A DNA stretch of 64,000 bases from Pseudomonas sp. stari2 (GTDB lineage Bacteria; Pseudomonadota; Gammaproteobacteria; Pseudomonadales; Pseudomonadaceae). Each line of letters opens with the position of its first letter. The stretch's first letter is position 1. Shown in pieces: positions 18,614 through 24,345 of the stretch. Location of the stretch: contig NZ_CP099760.1 in NCBI RefSeq assembly GCF_040760005.1, positions 2,599,501-2,663,500 of the forward strand, written 5' to 3'. The position numbers were made by a program, and so were the translations under genes. The notes below the pieces were generated by a model. It was not told the origin of the DNA. It worked only from the letters and a program-made list of their open reading frames with translations, and made no database searches.

Positions 18614-18850
18614 ATATGAAATTTTTGAGTGAGAGAATTCTGAAAGTTTGTCGGGAAATATCGATGATCAATATTCGTTAACGTTTTAGTACATAAAATT
18701 CATTTTCAATTAGCACGACATATCCGCCAACTTCCATTAAAATCCTTCCCGTTCGCCCAGTGTCAGGGCTCTTTACCGGTGCATGGATTGCCAGGCCATT
18801 ACACTGGGCGGACACCTCCTCCGGAGAGAGGACTAAAGAATTTGGATAAA

Positions 18851-18880
18851 AGAAGGGCGACTGTGAAGTCGCCCTTTTTA
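18851..18880 (-). terminator. Intrinsic terminator of the orphan glycosyltransferase gene
   Basis: A perfect stem GGGCGACT/AGTCGCCC (18854-18861 and 18866-18873) with a four-base loop. T-rich flanks exist on both strands (TTTTTA to the right, TTCTTTT in the leftward direction), so it may work both ways. It begins a few bases after the stop at 18887. Confidence 0.85.
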
Positions 18881-18886
18881 TTGTCT

Positions 18887-19708
18887 TCAGGATTTCGCCG
18901 GCCGCATGCCTTGCTGCATCTGAATACGCTTGAGTGTTTGCTGGTACATGGTGGTGCGGCGGTGGTTTTTCGCGTAGCCACCGGCAGCCGCCACGGTGCC
19001 GGCCTGGATGTGATCCAGGTAGCGGAAGATCGTCCGCGGCGAAAGGAATCTGATGCCGTAGCCAAGGCTGCTTAATCGATCCTGCAGCGTGTATCCCGGG
19101 ACCCGGTCGTCCATCGAAAAATGCAGACCATGAGCCTTGATCAACCGTGCATTCCACAAGGTGCAGAAGCTTTTCAGGTGGGTTTCCCGGTAGGGTTTGG
19201 GTTCCCGGGAGCGCAGGCCCAACTGCAGTTTCGCCCGCCGGAAATAGTGTTTGAAATAACGCGAAGACAAGCGCCAGGTGTCTCTTAAAACACCCCGGTC
19301 AAGCTGTTCTACACAACCGACTGCTGCTGTATCCAAAGATTGCATGCACTCTTTCATCATCATTGAAAAGACAGTGCTGTCGAAAACGAAAGTATCGGTG
19401 TGCAGTAAAAACAGGTAATCGGTTTCAACCTTTTCAAGTGCCAGATCGAGTGCCTTGCCGTGAGCGATATGCCCGGCTTCTTTGCAAGGGGAAGGGCGCT
19501 CGATCAAGTTGATCCAGTCCAGAGAGCGCAAGTAAGCCAGGCTTTCGTCGGCAGAATCGTTGTCCACCACCCACACCGGAATCTGCTGTTCCTTGACGTA
19601 TTCCTGGAGAAACTCCAGGCACATCCGGGTTATTTCCGGGGTTTTGTAATTGACCAATACAAGACTGAACGCGGGCTGTTGTGCCGAGGGGAAATCAAAC
19701 TCTCTCAT
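18887..19708 (-). CDS. Orphan family 2 glycosyltransferase
   Basis: A 273-residue GT-A protein starting MREFDFPSAQQPAFSLVLVN. Motifs: LVLVNYKTPEITRM at the N-terminus, VVDNDSADES for the nucleotide loop, and LLHTDTFVF at the DxD position, where the pattern is HTDT. It is monocistronic, ends in a strong terminator and has no linked sugar genes, so its substrate is unknown. Codon use is less GC-rich than its neighbours, hinting at transfer. No membrane segment is visible, so it is probably cytoplasmic or peripheral. Confidence 0.8.
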   Translation of the reverse strand: MREFDFPSAQQPAFSLVLVNYKTPEITRMCLEFLQEYVKEQQIPVWVVDNDSADESLAYLRSLDWINLIERPSPCKEAGHIAHGKALDLALEKVETDYLFLLHTDTFVFDSTVFSMMMKECMQSLDTAAVGCVEQLDRGVLRDTWRLSSRYFKHYFRRAKLQLGLRSREPKPYRETHLKSFCTLWNARLIKAHGLHFSMDDRVPGYTLQDRLSSLGYGIRFLSPRTIFRYLDHIQAGTVAAAGGYAKNHRRTTMYQQTLKRIQMQQGMRPAKS

Positions 19709-19951
19709 GATCCAGGCTCACATTGAATGGAATGGCTTTGTGTGCGGCAATCAACGCTCGCACCCGCTGCTTCGTGGCCCGGATGGTAGGGACGCAACCT
19801 TAGTTCAAACTTAATTTCGAAACGCTCGGCGTCGGTCGACTTGTAACGGCTTGCGACGCCAGCGCGAGCAGCGCACACGGCGATATTCCACGGTAAGATG
19901 CGCCGCTCTTTTCAGATCAAGGAAGACAACGGCCCGCGCCGTTCGCCCCGG

Positions 19952-20770
19952 ATGAAACCACTTTCCCTCTACCACCCGGCCCTCTACCGGCTGCGCGTGT
20001 GGCAAAAAAGACTGTTCCGCCACATCGCCTGGCACTGCTCGAGCAAACGCTACGCACAACCTGCCGCGACGCCTGAGCGCTTGCCGTATCGCTATCTCAA
20101 ACACACCTCAAAACTGATCCGCAAACTCGGCGACTCCGACCTGGCGCTGCAACACAACAAAGTCATCAACCTCAAACTCGCCGTCGCCGCCATCGACGGC
20201 GTCACCATCGCCCCCGGCGAATATTTCTCCTTCTGCCGCCTCGTCGGCCGCCCGACCCGCCAACGCGGCTACGTCGAAGGCATGGAACTGTCCTTCGGCC
20301 AGGCCCGCACCGGCATCGGCGGCGGCATCTGCCAACTCAGCAACCTCATCCACTGGATGGCCATTCATTCACCCCTGGTCGTCATCGAACGCGCCAACCA
20401 CAGCTTCGACCCTTTCCCGGACGACGGCCGCGTCCTGCCGTTCGGCTCCGGCGCGGCGATCTTCTACAACTACATCGACCTGGTACTGCACAACCCGACG
20501 GATCGCAGCTTTCAGTTGAAGTTGAAGGTGGGGGAGACGCAACTGGAGGGGGAATTGTTGTGTGATCGGGAGCGGGAGTTTCGGTATCACGTGTTTGAGG
20601 TCGGGCATCGGTTTGTGCGGGAGGGGGAGAGGGTGTATCGGGAGAATGAGATTTGGCGGGAGGTGAGGGAGAAGGGGCAGCTGGGGGCGTTGGTGGAGAG
20701 GGAGCGGTTGTATGGGAATCGGGTGGTGGTTAAGTATGAGGTTTTGGAGGGGGTGATTGAGGGGGGATAG
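19952..20770 (+). CDS. VanW family protein
   Basis: A 272-residue protein read from ATG 19952 (MKPLSLYHPALYRLRVWQKR); an in-frame ATG at 19898 is an alternative. It contains the VanW core: VAAIDGVTIAPGEYFSFCRL, RGYVEGMELSFGQ and the diagnostic GIGGGICQLSN, followed by RANHSFDPFP. VanW proteins occur in glycopeptide-resistance clusters and elsewhere without a known reaction. No signal peptide is seen. The gene stands alone. From about codon 186 base use changes abruptly: the first part is rich in C-ending codons and the last 80 or so codons are almost without C and full of GGG, GAG, GTG and TTG. Confidence 0.85.
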   Translation: MKPLSLYHPALYRLRVWQKRLFRHIAWHCSSKRYAQPAATPERLPYRYLKHTSKLIRKLGDSDLALQHNKVINLKLAVAAIDGVTIAPGEYFSFCRLVGRPTRQRGYVEGMELSFGQARTGIGGGICQLSNLIHWMAIHSPLVVIERANHSFDPFPDDGRVLPFGSGAAIFYNYIDLVLHNPTDRSFQLKLKVGETQLEGELLCDREREFRYHVFEVGHRFVREGERVYRENEIWREVREKGQLGALVERERLYGNRVVVKYEVLEGVIEGG

Positions 20771-21137
20771 TGGTGATGTCGCTTTAGTCATTTGGTTTGC
20801 TTCATGTGTCGGAAGCGTTTGTCGATTCTAGCTTTCCAGGTTTTTTAATATGTTCTCTAGCGCGATTTTCAGCTCTGCTCAGTTTTTGGATTTTTCACAA
20901 TGAGTAGGATTTTGCGAGTCTTGATTGCGGATTAGAGAGATTACAAAGGAACCGCGTGTGCTGAATTCTGGATACCATCCGATATCGAGTATTTGGCTGC
21001 ATGGGAAGATCGATTGGACAAAAGGGGAAAGATGTATTTTCAATTTTAATCAGCAAAAATAAGAAAAAAATAGATCTGTCCCCTTTGGATTAGAAAAATA
21101 AATAAGTTTCCTCTGGTTATAGGCCTCGTTGGTGAAC
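20771..21137. other. AT-rich intergenic start of the accessory stretch
   Basis: Between the VanW stop and the last gene of the immunity array, base composition drops to AT-rich. The only clear structure is palindrome copy R1 at 21021-21086. No coding frame of convincing quality is present. Confidence 0.5.
21021..21086. repeat. Array palindrome R1
   Basis: The left arm begins AAAGGGGAAAGATGTATTTT and the right arm ends TAGATCTGTCCCCTTT. The arms are diverged and the loop is longer than in the other copies. It lies 51 bases beyond the stop of the last array gene and so closes the array. Confidence 0.75.
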
Positions 21138-21635
21138 TCAGTTACGAAAGTAGAGCTCGTCGATCTGCCGTCGTCGAATCGATAAATACTCTTCCCAGAT
21201 TTTCGGAAAGTCTTCGTCGCGGGTAAGGGGGAAGGTCAGGTAAATGTGTTTACCACTAACGCTAATATACTGCCTCGTCCGTTTGAATGCGGGTTGCTCG
21301 TGAACTGATACACTCTCATCATAACCATCGTGGCGCTGCTGGATGCTGATCCGGTGCGGAGCAATCATTCCTCGTGAAAAGTCGATGACCCAACTGCTGT
21401 CCACGGCAGTGGTGAGGTAACCGTACACGCCATTGTCGGATAAGCGAATACACGATCTAGCGTGTACGCCCTCATCATCGTTTACCAGTACGATTTGGTC
21501 GTTGAAATAATTGATGCGGCTTTGATTGGGACCTGTTAGCAGAAGACCCCAACCCTCTGCTCCCATATGGAACTCGCCTGTATTGTTAAATTCTGCAATC
21601 CAGTCATTCGATAGGATGATTTTGTGTCTGCTCAT
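21138..21635 (-). CDS. Unknown protein, distal array cassette
   Basis: A 165-residue, probably soluble protein (MSRHKIILSNDWIAEFNNTG start) without signal peptide, membrane helix or recognised motif. It is acidic to neutral and rich in aromatic residues, as many immunity proteins are. It is the most distal gene of the palindrome-separated array downstream of rhs; palindrome R2 ends 29 bases before its ATG and R1 follows its stop. No toxin fragment accompanies it. Orphan immunity protein is an inference from position and size only. Confidence 0.6.
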   Translation of the reverse strand: MSRHKIILSNDWIAEFNNTGEFHMGAEGWGLLLTGPNQSRINYFNDQIVLVNDDEGVHARSCIRLSDNGVYGYLTTAVDSSWVIDFSRGMIAPHRISIQQRHDGYDESVSVHEQPAFKRTRQYISVSGKHIYLTFPLTRDEDFPKIWEEYLSIRRRQIDELYFRN

Positions 21636-21664
21636 GTTGAGTGCTTTAGTTGCTTTAGTTGGTT

Positions 21665-21712
21665 AAAAAAAAGGCGATTTATTTCTTCAAAGGAAAATGA
21701 ATCTGTCTTTTT
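21665..21712. repeat. Array palindrome R2 (degenerate)
   Basis: A decayed copy: AAAAAAGGCGATTTATTTC on the left and GAAAATGAATCTGTCTTTTT on the right. The GGGG/CCCC core is lost but the GATTTATTT and AATCTGTC blocks remain. It fills nearly the whole gap between two genes, beginning two bases after the stop at 21715. Confidence 0.65.
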
Positions 21713-21714
21713 AG

Positions 21715-22227
21715 TTATTTAGTTCTGTGAAAGGTAGATTTGTTAACTTTGGTTGTGTTAGAGGTTGGTGATGTTGCTGGGCCTCCACTGTTGATAAGTA
21801 TTTTGATCCGACGATTGAAGAGTTCAAGCTCTTCAGGAATGTTGTGGGTCTCAACTGATTTTTTGAGAAAGGACATTGTTGCCGAGACTATTTGTTTTTC
21901 ATTATTGTCAGCGTCTCGGATCAGATCGAATCCATCCTTCGAAAGATGGGGGTGCTTGGTTCTTAAGTAGTAATAGCAGCCGATGTTCTCAAGAAGGTCG
22001 TGTGCATCGGCTATCGTAAGTTCTACAGTGCTTAGATACGAGCTAAATGCGTTTTTCAGTACATTTGTGGAGTTATTCAGTGATTTTAAAAATACGCTCG
22101 AATCCTGCCAGTTTCTGATATGTAGCTGAGTTCCCCAGTCGGGGTCTCTCGTGAAATACTCTCCTTTGCCCCTAAAATAATCTGGGAACTCGTGTTTGCT
22201 TAGTGCAATTTCAAAGTTGCTCGTCAT
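21715..22227 (-). CDS. Unknown protein, array cassette
   Basis: A 170-residue protein (MTSNFEIALSKHEFPDYFRG start), predicted largely helical, with a low-complexity Ser/Thr tail (TSPTSNTTKVNKS). No signal peptide and no recognised family. It is AT-rich compared with the core genome. Palindromes R3 and R2 flank it within 2 to 24 bases. Size, composition and place suggest an orphan immunity protein, but this rests on context. The ribosome site before ATG 22227 is weak, which fits low or read-through expression. Confidence 0.6.
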   Translation of the reverse strand: MTSNFEIALSKHEFPDYFRGKGEYFTRDPDWGTQLHIRNWQDSSVFLKSLNNSTNVLKNAFSSYLSTVELTIADAHDLLENIGCYYYLRTKHPHLSKDGFDLIRDADNNEKQIVSATMSFLKKSVETHNIPEELELFNRRIKILINSGGPATSPTSNTTKVNKSTFHRTK

Positions 22228-22251
22228 TGTGCGTACTTAGTTTTTCATATG

Positions 22252-22300
22252 AAAAGGGGGAAGATTTATTTTTGCTAAAGAAAATAAATCTATTCCCTTT
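22252..22300. repeat. Array palindrome R3
   Basis: The left arm is AAAAGGGGGAAGATTTATTT and the right arm AAATAAATCTATTCCCTTT. The same core as R4 and R6 is present with several substitutions. It lies 15 bases after the Imm22-like stop and 24 bases before the next start. Confidence 0.8.
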
Positions 22301-22315
22301 GGATTAGGTTTGTCG

Positions 22316-22705
22316 CTACTCTTTGTATGTGAATGTGCCTCTGAAAGTGATTTCTTTGCCTCGGATTACGCGGGCTGGTGGATTGCCTTGAAAAGTGAAG
22401 TCGTATATTGCAATAAGAGTGTCTATCGTTTGATTGGTAGGCTGAATATTCTTTGATTTTATGTCTGAGGATATATCGGAGTCGTAAGAAAAGCCTTTAA
22501 TTGCGCTCTCGAGAGAGTTGGTGTTTTCGACTTTGTCGGCTTCGATAAAATCATTATCTATAAAGCCAAGTGAAAACGCATTTGTGAACTCGCATCCAAG
22601 CGAGTCTCCATCTTCTGAATATGCCGGCAACATTATTTCCTGGAGTGTTGACGGCTCCCAACCAGTTTTTGCAGTCCAGATTGAGACTGTTTTTGTTTCT
22701 ACCAT
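22316..22705 (-). CDS. Imm22-like immunity protein
   Basis: A 129-residue protein from ATG 22705 (MVETKTVSIWTAKTGWEPS); an upstream in-frame start exists but runs back over the toxin-tail gene. The pattern VSIW, then an acidic D-G-D-S stretch, FTNAFSLGFIDNDFIEADKV, resembles the immunity protein 22 family (aromatic IW motif followed by S-F-x-x-x-F and D-x-D-F-x-E). It starts 10 bases after the stop of the toxin-tail fragment, the normal toxin-then-immunity order. It probably neutralised the toxin whose tail remains next to it. Confidence 0.65.
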   Translation of the reverse strand: MVETKTVSIWTAKTGWEPSTLQEIMLPAYSEDGDSLGCEFTNAFSLGFIDNDFIEADKVENTNSLESAIKGFSYDSDISSDIKSKNIQPTNQTIDTLIAIYDFTFQGNPPARVIRGKEITFRGTFTYKE

Positions 22706-22715
22706 TTTTTGTGCC

Positions 22716-22943
22716 TTAATTTTTGAGACCTGAAGGAAGGGAGTCAACGCCACCGTCTAGTCTTCTGCCAGCCCATTCATTGAGTCCTTGGCGGAACTCG
22801 CCATAATCTTTCGAGTTGTCAATTACTTTAAGTATTTCATTGTGTGCTTTTGTAGACCCTTTGCCTCCATGATGACCAGTAGGGTTTACAAATTTCACGT
22901 CACTAATTGCGGTCCGTAGCTCATATATCTGTTCAGCACTCAT
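22716..22943 (-). pseudogene. Orphan toxin C-terminal fragment cut at palindrome R4
   Basis: Seventy-five codons encode MSAEQIYELRTAISDVKFVN followed by PTGHHGGKGSTKAHNEIL and WAGRRLDGG. This looks like the tail of a polymorphic toxin; the GHH run recalls His-rich nuclease cores, but I cannot assign a family. Its ATG at 22943 lies two bases from palindrome R4 and has no ribosome site: the preceding bases are the CCCCTTTT arm. I therefore read it as a displaced toxin end whose upstream part was lost at the repeat. It is followed at once by the Imm22-like gene, so the toxin-immunity order is kept. Confidence 0.55.
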
Positions 22944-22945
22944 GA

Positions 22946-22995
22946 AAAGGGGACGGATTTATTTTCTTTAACGAAAAAATAAATCCGTCCCCTTT
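22946..22995. repeat. Array palindrome R4 (best-conserved copy)
   Basis: A nearly perfect palindrome: AAAGGGGACGGATTTATTT pairs with AAATAAATCCGTCCCCTTT around a short loop. The core has GGACGG/CCGTCC where R6 has GGACAG/CTGTCC, so both arms changed together. Confidence 0.9.
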
Positions 22996-23011
22996 AGTTG
23001 CCGTTTGATGA

Positions 23012-23398
23012 TTATAGCGGATATTCACAGTGCCATGGTGTAGTGAAAAGCTCTGGGTTGATATCGAGTTTTTCAAGTAGAGTGTTGATCTCATCCTCGG
23101 AGTTCATGGCTTCTATTTTTTCGATAGTAATATCGCGATCATCTATACCGTCGCTTGTTTCAAGTGTTTCGGTCGGGATTGTAAAAATTACAGCAGTGTA
23201 CCGGGAGTTTTTTGATTGTTGGATGAAATCGTAGTATTGGTTTGGGTCGTTGGTGAAGGAGTATTTGTAAATGGCATACACTGAAATCCATTTTCTTATT
23301 GATGATTCTTCGGATTCTAGCTCTTGCGCAATGTTGTCGTAGCTTGTCCCGTTAAGCCCATGCCATACACTTCGTGGGATATGTTTTTGCGCTTTCAT
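23012..23398 (-). CDS. Unknown protein, array cassette
   Basis: A 128-residue acidic protein (MKAQKHIPRSVWHGLNGTSY start). Its ATG at 23398 has a good GAGGG ribosome site six bases upstream. No signal peptide or membrane segment; the C-terminus is PELFTTPWHCEYPL. I recognise no family. It lies between palindromes R5 and R4, 19 and 16 bases from them, with the AT-rich composition of its neighbours. Likely a captured immunity gene; a small regulator or phage-type protein cannot be excluded. Confidence 0.6.
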   Translation of the reverse strand: MKAQKHIPRSVWHGLNGTSYDNIAQELESEESSIRKWISVYAIYKYSFTNDPNQYYDFIQQSKNSRYTAVIFTIPTETLETSDGIDDRDITIEKIEAMNSEDEINTLLEKLDINPELFTTPWHCEYPL

Positions 23399-23417
23399 TT
23401 TTTTCCCTCGAACGTGA

Positions 23418-23464
23418 GAAGGGGGGATTTATTTTCTTTCGCGAATGATAAATCTGTCCCCTTT
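23418..23464. repeat. Array palindrome R5
   Basis: The left arm is AGAAGGGGGGATTTATTTTC and the right arm ATAAATCTGTCCCCTTT. The left arm has lost the ACA of the core. It is placed between two array genes like the other copies. Confidence 0.8.
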
Positions 23465-23507
23465 GATTTCAAAAAAATCTCCCCATTGTTGGCTGTCTTT
23501 TGGATTT

Positions 23508-23819
23508 CTATGACTGTATTATTTCAATGATGCCGGTTTTTGATTTTATATTGGTTTCCATTAGCGCTTTGTCTGGTCTTGGTTTGTTGTCTATTAGTTG
23601 TAGAAACCAGTTTGCGTCGAGTATTTCAAATATTCTATCCCCGCGTGGTTCTCTAGCAATTGCTTCGGGTAAGACAATTCCATTGAATCCATAGCCGTTG
23701 CCTTCAATGAAAAGGAATGAATTGGTCTCGTAACAATATCCAATAATTTTGGGCCACTCAGGGCTGTTTGGTATCTCAGGTTCGAAATCCTTTTTGCCAA
23801 TCACGTAAAAATTTTGCAT
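23508..23819 (-). CDS. Unknown protein, array cassette
   Basis: A 103-residue protein from ATG 23819 (MQNFYVIGKKDFEPEIPNSP), with GGAA just before the start; the longer frame upstream is only read-through of palindrome R6. It has an aromatic beta-rich look (YCYETNSFLFIEGNGYGFNG) and no signal peptide or known motif. R6 ends 10 bases before the start and R5 begins 43 bases after the stop. It follows directly after the gene I take as the cognate immunity gene of the resident Rhs toxin, so it may be the immunity gene of an earlier, replaced toxin tip. Confidence 0.6.
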   Translation of the reverse strand: MQNFYVIGKKDFEPEIPNSPEWPKIIGYCYETNSFLFIEGNGYGFNGIVLPEAIAREPRGDRIFEILDANWFLQLIDNKPRPDKALMETNIKSKTGIIEIIQS

Positions 23820-23829
23820 TATTCCAATG

Positions 23830-23887
23830 AAAGGGGACAGATTTATTTTTTTTATTGTCTTTAGCGGAAAATAAATCTGTCCCCTTT
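23830..23887. repeat. Array palindrome R6
   Basis: AAAGGGGACAGATTTATTTT pairs with AAAATAAATCTGTCCCCTTT; the loop is about 18 bases. It lies 29 bases after the stop of the resident immunity gene and 10 bases before the next start. It is the proximal end of the array. Confidence 0.88.
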
Positions 23888-23916
23888 TTACTTTCAATTT
23901 TATCCCTTTGTTTGGT

Positions 23917-24345
23917 TTATGACTTGAAAGGGAAGGTTTCTCCGGTTATTGCTATTCCCGCTGTGGTTGTGCTGATGCTGGTTATATTATTTATTACTAG
24001 CTTTAGATTGTTGGTGTTTGGGAATAGTGAAAATAATAGATCGAAGTATAGGTAATTTTTGATTAGCTCAGTGGCTTGTTTTGGACTTTTTTTGACTAGT
24101 TCTAAAAAGTCTGGGTATTGCAGCTCTTCAAGTTCAGGTATTTCTGGGAAGCCTTGTTTTGCGTCGTCAATTTTACACTGTTCAATAAATGAGTTGGCGC
24201 ATTTTATAAAGCTGACAGGTAATTCGTTAAACTCAGCTGTTAACTCGTAATTTTTTGTTTGTAAGTTTGTCGATTCGCCAAATCCTAGACTTCGATATCC
24301 GACAGAACATGGATTGATTACCTCACCTTCTGATGTGAATTTCAT
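23917..24345 (-). CDS. Probable immunity protein for the Rhs nucleotidyltransferase toxin
   Basis: A 142-residue protein (MKFTSEGEVINPCSVGYRSL start) with no signal peptide, as expected for a cytoplasmic antidote. Its ATG overlaps the rhs stop as ATGA, so toxin and antidote are translationally coupled; this position is the usual place for the cognate immunity gene of Rhs toxins. The sequence is mixed helix and strand and matches no family I know. It is AT-rich like the toxin tip and unlike the Rhs core. Binding and blocking of the toxin domain at Rhs residues 1414-1595 is inferred. Confidence 0.75.
   Translation of the reverse strand: MKFTSEGEVINPCSVGYRSLGFGESTNLQTKNYELTAEFNELPVSFIKCANSFIEQCKIDDAKQGFPEIPELEELQYPDFLELVKKSPKQATELIKNYLYFDLLFSLFPNTNNLKLVINNITSISTTTAGIAITGETFPFKS

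Larger units (their letters stand above)
18560..18886. other. Intergenic region with hairpins and a doubtful small frame
   Basis: This stretch holds the inverted repeat at 18578-18613 and the terminator near 18851-18880. On the minus strand a frame from GTG 18815 to the stop at 18678 would encode 45 residues ending GGYVVLIENEFYVLKR. GGAG lies only three bases before that GTG, so initiation is doubtful. No homologue was recognised, and I do not annotate it as a gene. Confidence 0.3.

Noticed and set aside
21021..23887. CRISPR-like reading of the six repeats
   Set aside because: The repeats are palindromes 300-750 bases apart, separated by genes, not short direct repeats with 30-40 base spacers; no cas gene is near.
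21021..24345. Class 1 or chromosomal integron
   Set aside because: No integrase gene and no attC core sites (GTTRRRY) were seen at the junctions; the repeats have another sequence.
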